Below, in pieces: positions 14,024-14,444 of a DNA stretch of 14,444 bases; position 1 is the stretch's first letter, and each line of letters opens with the position of its first letter. The stretch spans positions 1 through 14,444 of the forward strand of contig JAUVEK010000021.1 in assembly GCA_030594795.1 (NCBI GenBank). Direction: 5' to 3'. The notes below the pieces were generated by a model, which was not told the origin of the DNA, searched no databases, and worked only from the letters and a program-made list of their open reading frames with translations. A program made the position numbers and the translations under genes. Source of the stretch: Candidatus Nanohalarchaeota archaeon. Its GTDB lineage: Archaea > EX4484-52 > B79-G9.

Positions 14024-14126
14024 TCTGGAGCAACAGGCATAAAAATGCATATTCTGCGCAGCATAAGATAAACATTAAAAAAACTACGTTAATTAATAGA
14101 CAATAGATATATAAGAAAAAACATCC
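14024..14126. other. Spacer upstream of the tRNA-Pro pair
   Basis: This 103-bp gap contains no ORF. AT-rich TATA-like stretches at 14089-14098 (ttaattaata) and 14106-14113 (gatatata) are candidates for the tRNA promoter. The first is centred 33 bp and the second 17 bp before the mature tRNA 5' end, so neither spacing is ideal. Confidence 0.35.
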
Positions 14127-14144
14127 GGGGCCTTAGGGTAGCTT

Positions 14145-14226
14145 CATGAGATAGCGAGCGCTTACAATGGTTCGCATGCTAAAATCATGCAAAATCAGGC
14201 TTTTGGCTCGCTTCGCATGCTAAAAT
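14145..14226 (+). other. D-loop intron(s) of tRNA-Pro(GGG): two tandem 41-nt units
   Basis: The insert splits exactly into 14145-14185 and 14186-14226, each 41 nt. Both begin CATG and end in the same 15 bases, TTCGCATGCTAAAAT. The exon TAGC can pair with GCTA near the 3' end, leaving a TTC bulge and an A-rich bulge, as in a relaxed bulge-helix-bulge motif. It can also fold as a single 82-nt intron through AGCGAG/CTCGCT. Boundaries are uncertain by about two bases. Confidence 0.75.
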
Positions 14227-14269
14227 GGTCCATCCTTCCAGCTCGGGGAGCTGGTGACCTGTGTTCAAA

Positions 14270-14307
14270 ACATGCATCTGCAAACAAAATGCAGGCGCAT
14301 GGGAATA
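14270..14307 (+). other. T-loop intron of tRNA-Pro(GGG), about 38 nt
   Basis: The insert lies after TTCAAA, near position 59/60. It holds a stem-loop with arms CATGC/GCATG and CTGC/GCAG. Flanking exon bases CCTGT/ACAGG and GTTC/GAAT extend the helix into a bulge-helix-bulge-like fold. Removing it restores the T-loop TTCAAAT. Splice points are uncertain by one or two bases because of the A-run. Confidence 0.75.
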
Positions 14308-14333
14308 TCACAGGGGCCCCACCAATAGTTACC

Positions 14334-14444
14334 GGGACCTTGGGGTAGCTTCATGCGAAAACGCGCATCAGTGTGCTTCGCATGCTAAATTGGTATCCTT
14401 CCGGCTTCGGGGGCCGGGGACCTGCGTTCAAATCCCTTTTTTTT
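14334..14444 (+). tRNA. tRNA-Pro(CGG), 5' part; D-loop intron; cut off in the T-loop
   Basis: It starts nine bases after the first tRNA, so the two are probably co-transcribed. The acceptor 5' strand is GGGACCT. The D-stem is GGGT (14343-14346) with ATCC (14395-14398). The anticodon arm is CCGGC/GCCGG with loop TTCGGGG and anticodon CGG at 14408-14410, with G37. The T-stem 5' strand is CTGCG (14422-14426), followed by TTCAAA. The next bases, TCCC and eight Ts, do not supply the expected CGCAG, and the window ends there. The T-loop is broken at the same place as in the first tRNA. A T-loop intron running past the edge, a split gene, or a contig-end artefact are all possible. Confidence 0.78.
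14352..14391 (+). other. D-loop intron of tRNA-Pro(CGG), about 40 nt
   Basis: The insert sits between AGCTT and GGTATCC, the same site as in the first tRNA. CATGCGAA and TTCGCATG form a perfect eight-bp stem with an inner GCGCA/TGTGC stem. Its last bases (TTCGCATGCTAAATT) differ by one base from the 15-base end of both units in the first tRNA, so the inserts are homologous. Confidence 0.8.

Larger units (their letters stand above)
14127..14324 (+). tRNA. tRNA-Pro(GGG), interrupted in the D-loop and T-loop
   Basis: The acceptor arms GGGGCCT (14127-14133) and GGGCCCC (14314-14320) pair over seven bp, followed by A73 and an encoded CCA. The D-stem is GGGT (14136-14139) with ATCC (14232-14235). 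The anticodon arm is CCAGC/GCTGG with loop TCGGGGA and anticodon GGG at 14245-14247; G37 is present. The T-stem is CTGTG (14259-14263) with CACAG (14309-14313). The D-loop AGCTT...GGTCC is split by about 82 nt, and the T-loop TTCAAA...T by about 38 nt. With both removed the RNA is about 78 nt including CCA and fully cloverleaf. Position 33 is C rather than the near-universal U. The anticodon loop itself has no intron. It lies next to a trm5 gene whose product should act on G37. Confidence 0.88.

Overview
The window looks like chromosomal DNA of an archaeon, most likely a DPANN-type lineage. The evidence is archaeal-type translation genes (diphthine synthase, a Trm5-family tRNA m1G37 methyltransferase, a DUF357 protein), TATA boxes centred about 20-28 bp upstream of many start codons (which implies leaderless transcripts), tRNA genes interrupted at non-canonical positions, and many small coiled-coil or multi-TM proteins without clear homologues. 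The lineage is an inference; no 16S rRNA is present.

Layout. Positions 63-1519 (+) hold two overlapping coiled-coil genes that converge on a five-TM protein gene (1522-2013, -). Positions 2014-2600 are AT-rich and gene-poor. They hold a 115-bp MITE-like element with 9-bp flanking direct repeats, and the promoter plus 5' end of a broken radical-SAM gene, followed by a YkgJ-type cysteine-cluster protein (2601-3596, +). A second and a third five-TM protein (3643-4158 and 4256-4759, -) follow, then an overlapping pair of nucleotidyltransferase/HEPN-like paralogues (4793-6677, -), one with an intact and one with a degenerate active site.

Positions 6792-10563 (-) hold three unrecognised genes: a 657-aa coiled-coil protein, a 291-aa membrane-anchored protein with a collagen-like stretch, and a 218-aa protein. 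The first two share an almost identical 45-bp segment coding for a DFRNMFAGQNAGAN motif. A three-TM protein with a helical tail (10749-11477, +) follows, then a membrane bacterial-PH-like protein (-), two tandem 19-bp palindromes, and a DUF357-dphB operon (-). dphB diverges from trm5 (+) across a 53-bp gap with a single palindromic TATA box at its centre.

The right end holds two tandem tRNA-Pro genes (GGG and CGG anticodons). Both are interrupted in the D-loop. The first is also interrupted in the T-loop, and its D-loop insert is built of two tandem 41-nt units. The second runs into the window edge with its T-arm unfinished. These substrates lie about 100 bp downstream of a Trm5-family enzyme that appears to lack the N-terminal D1 (elbow-binding) domain. 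The tRNA-Pro/trm5 locus is the most striking part of the window. The shared-motif coiled-coil and collagen-like pair is the best candidate for an undescribed protein system.
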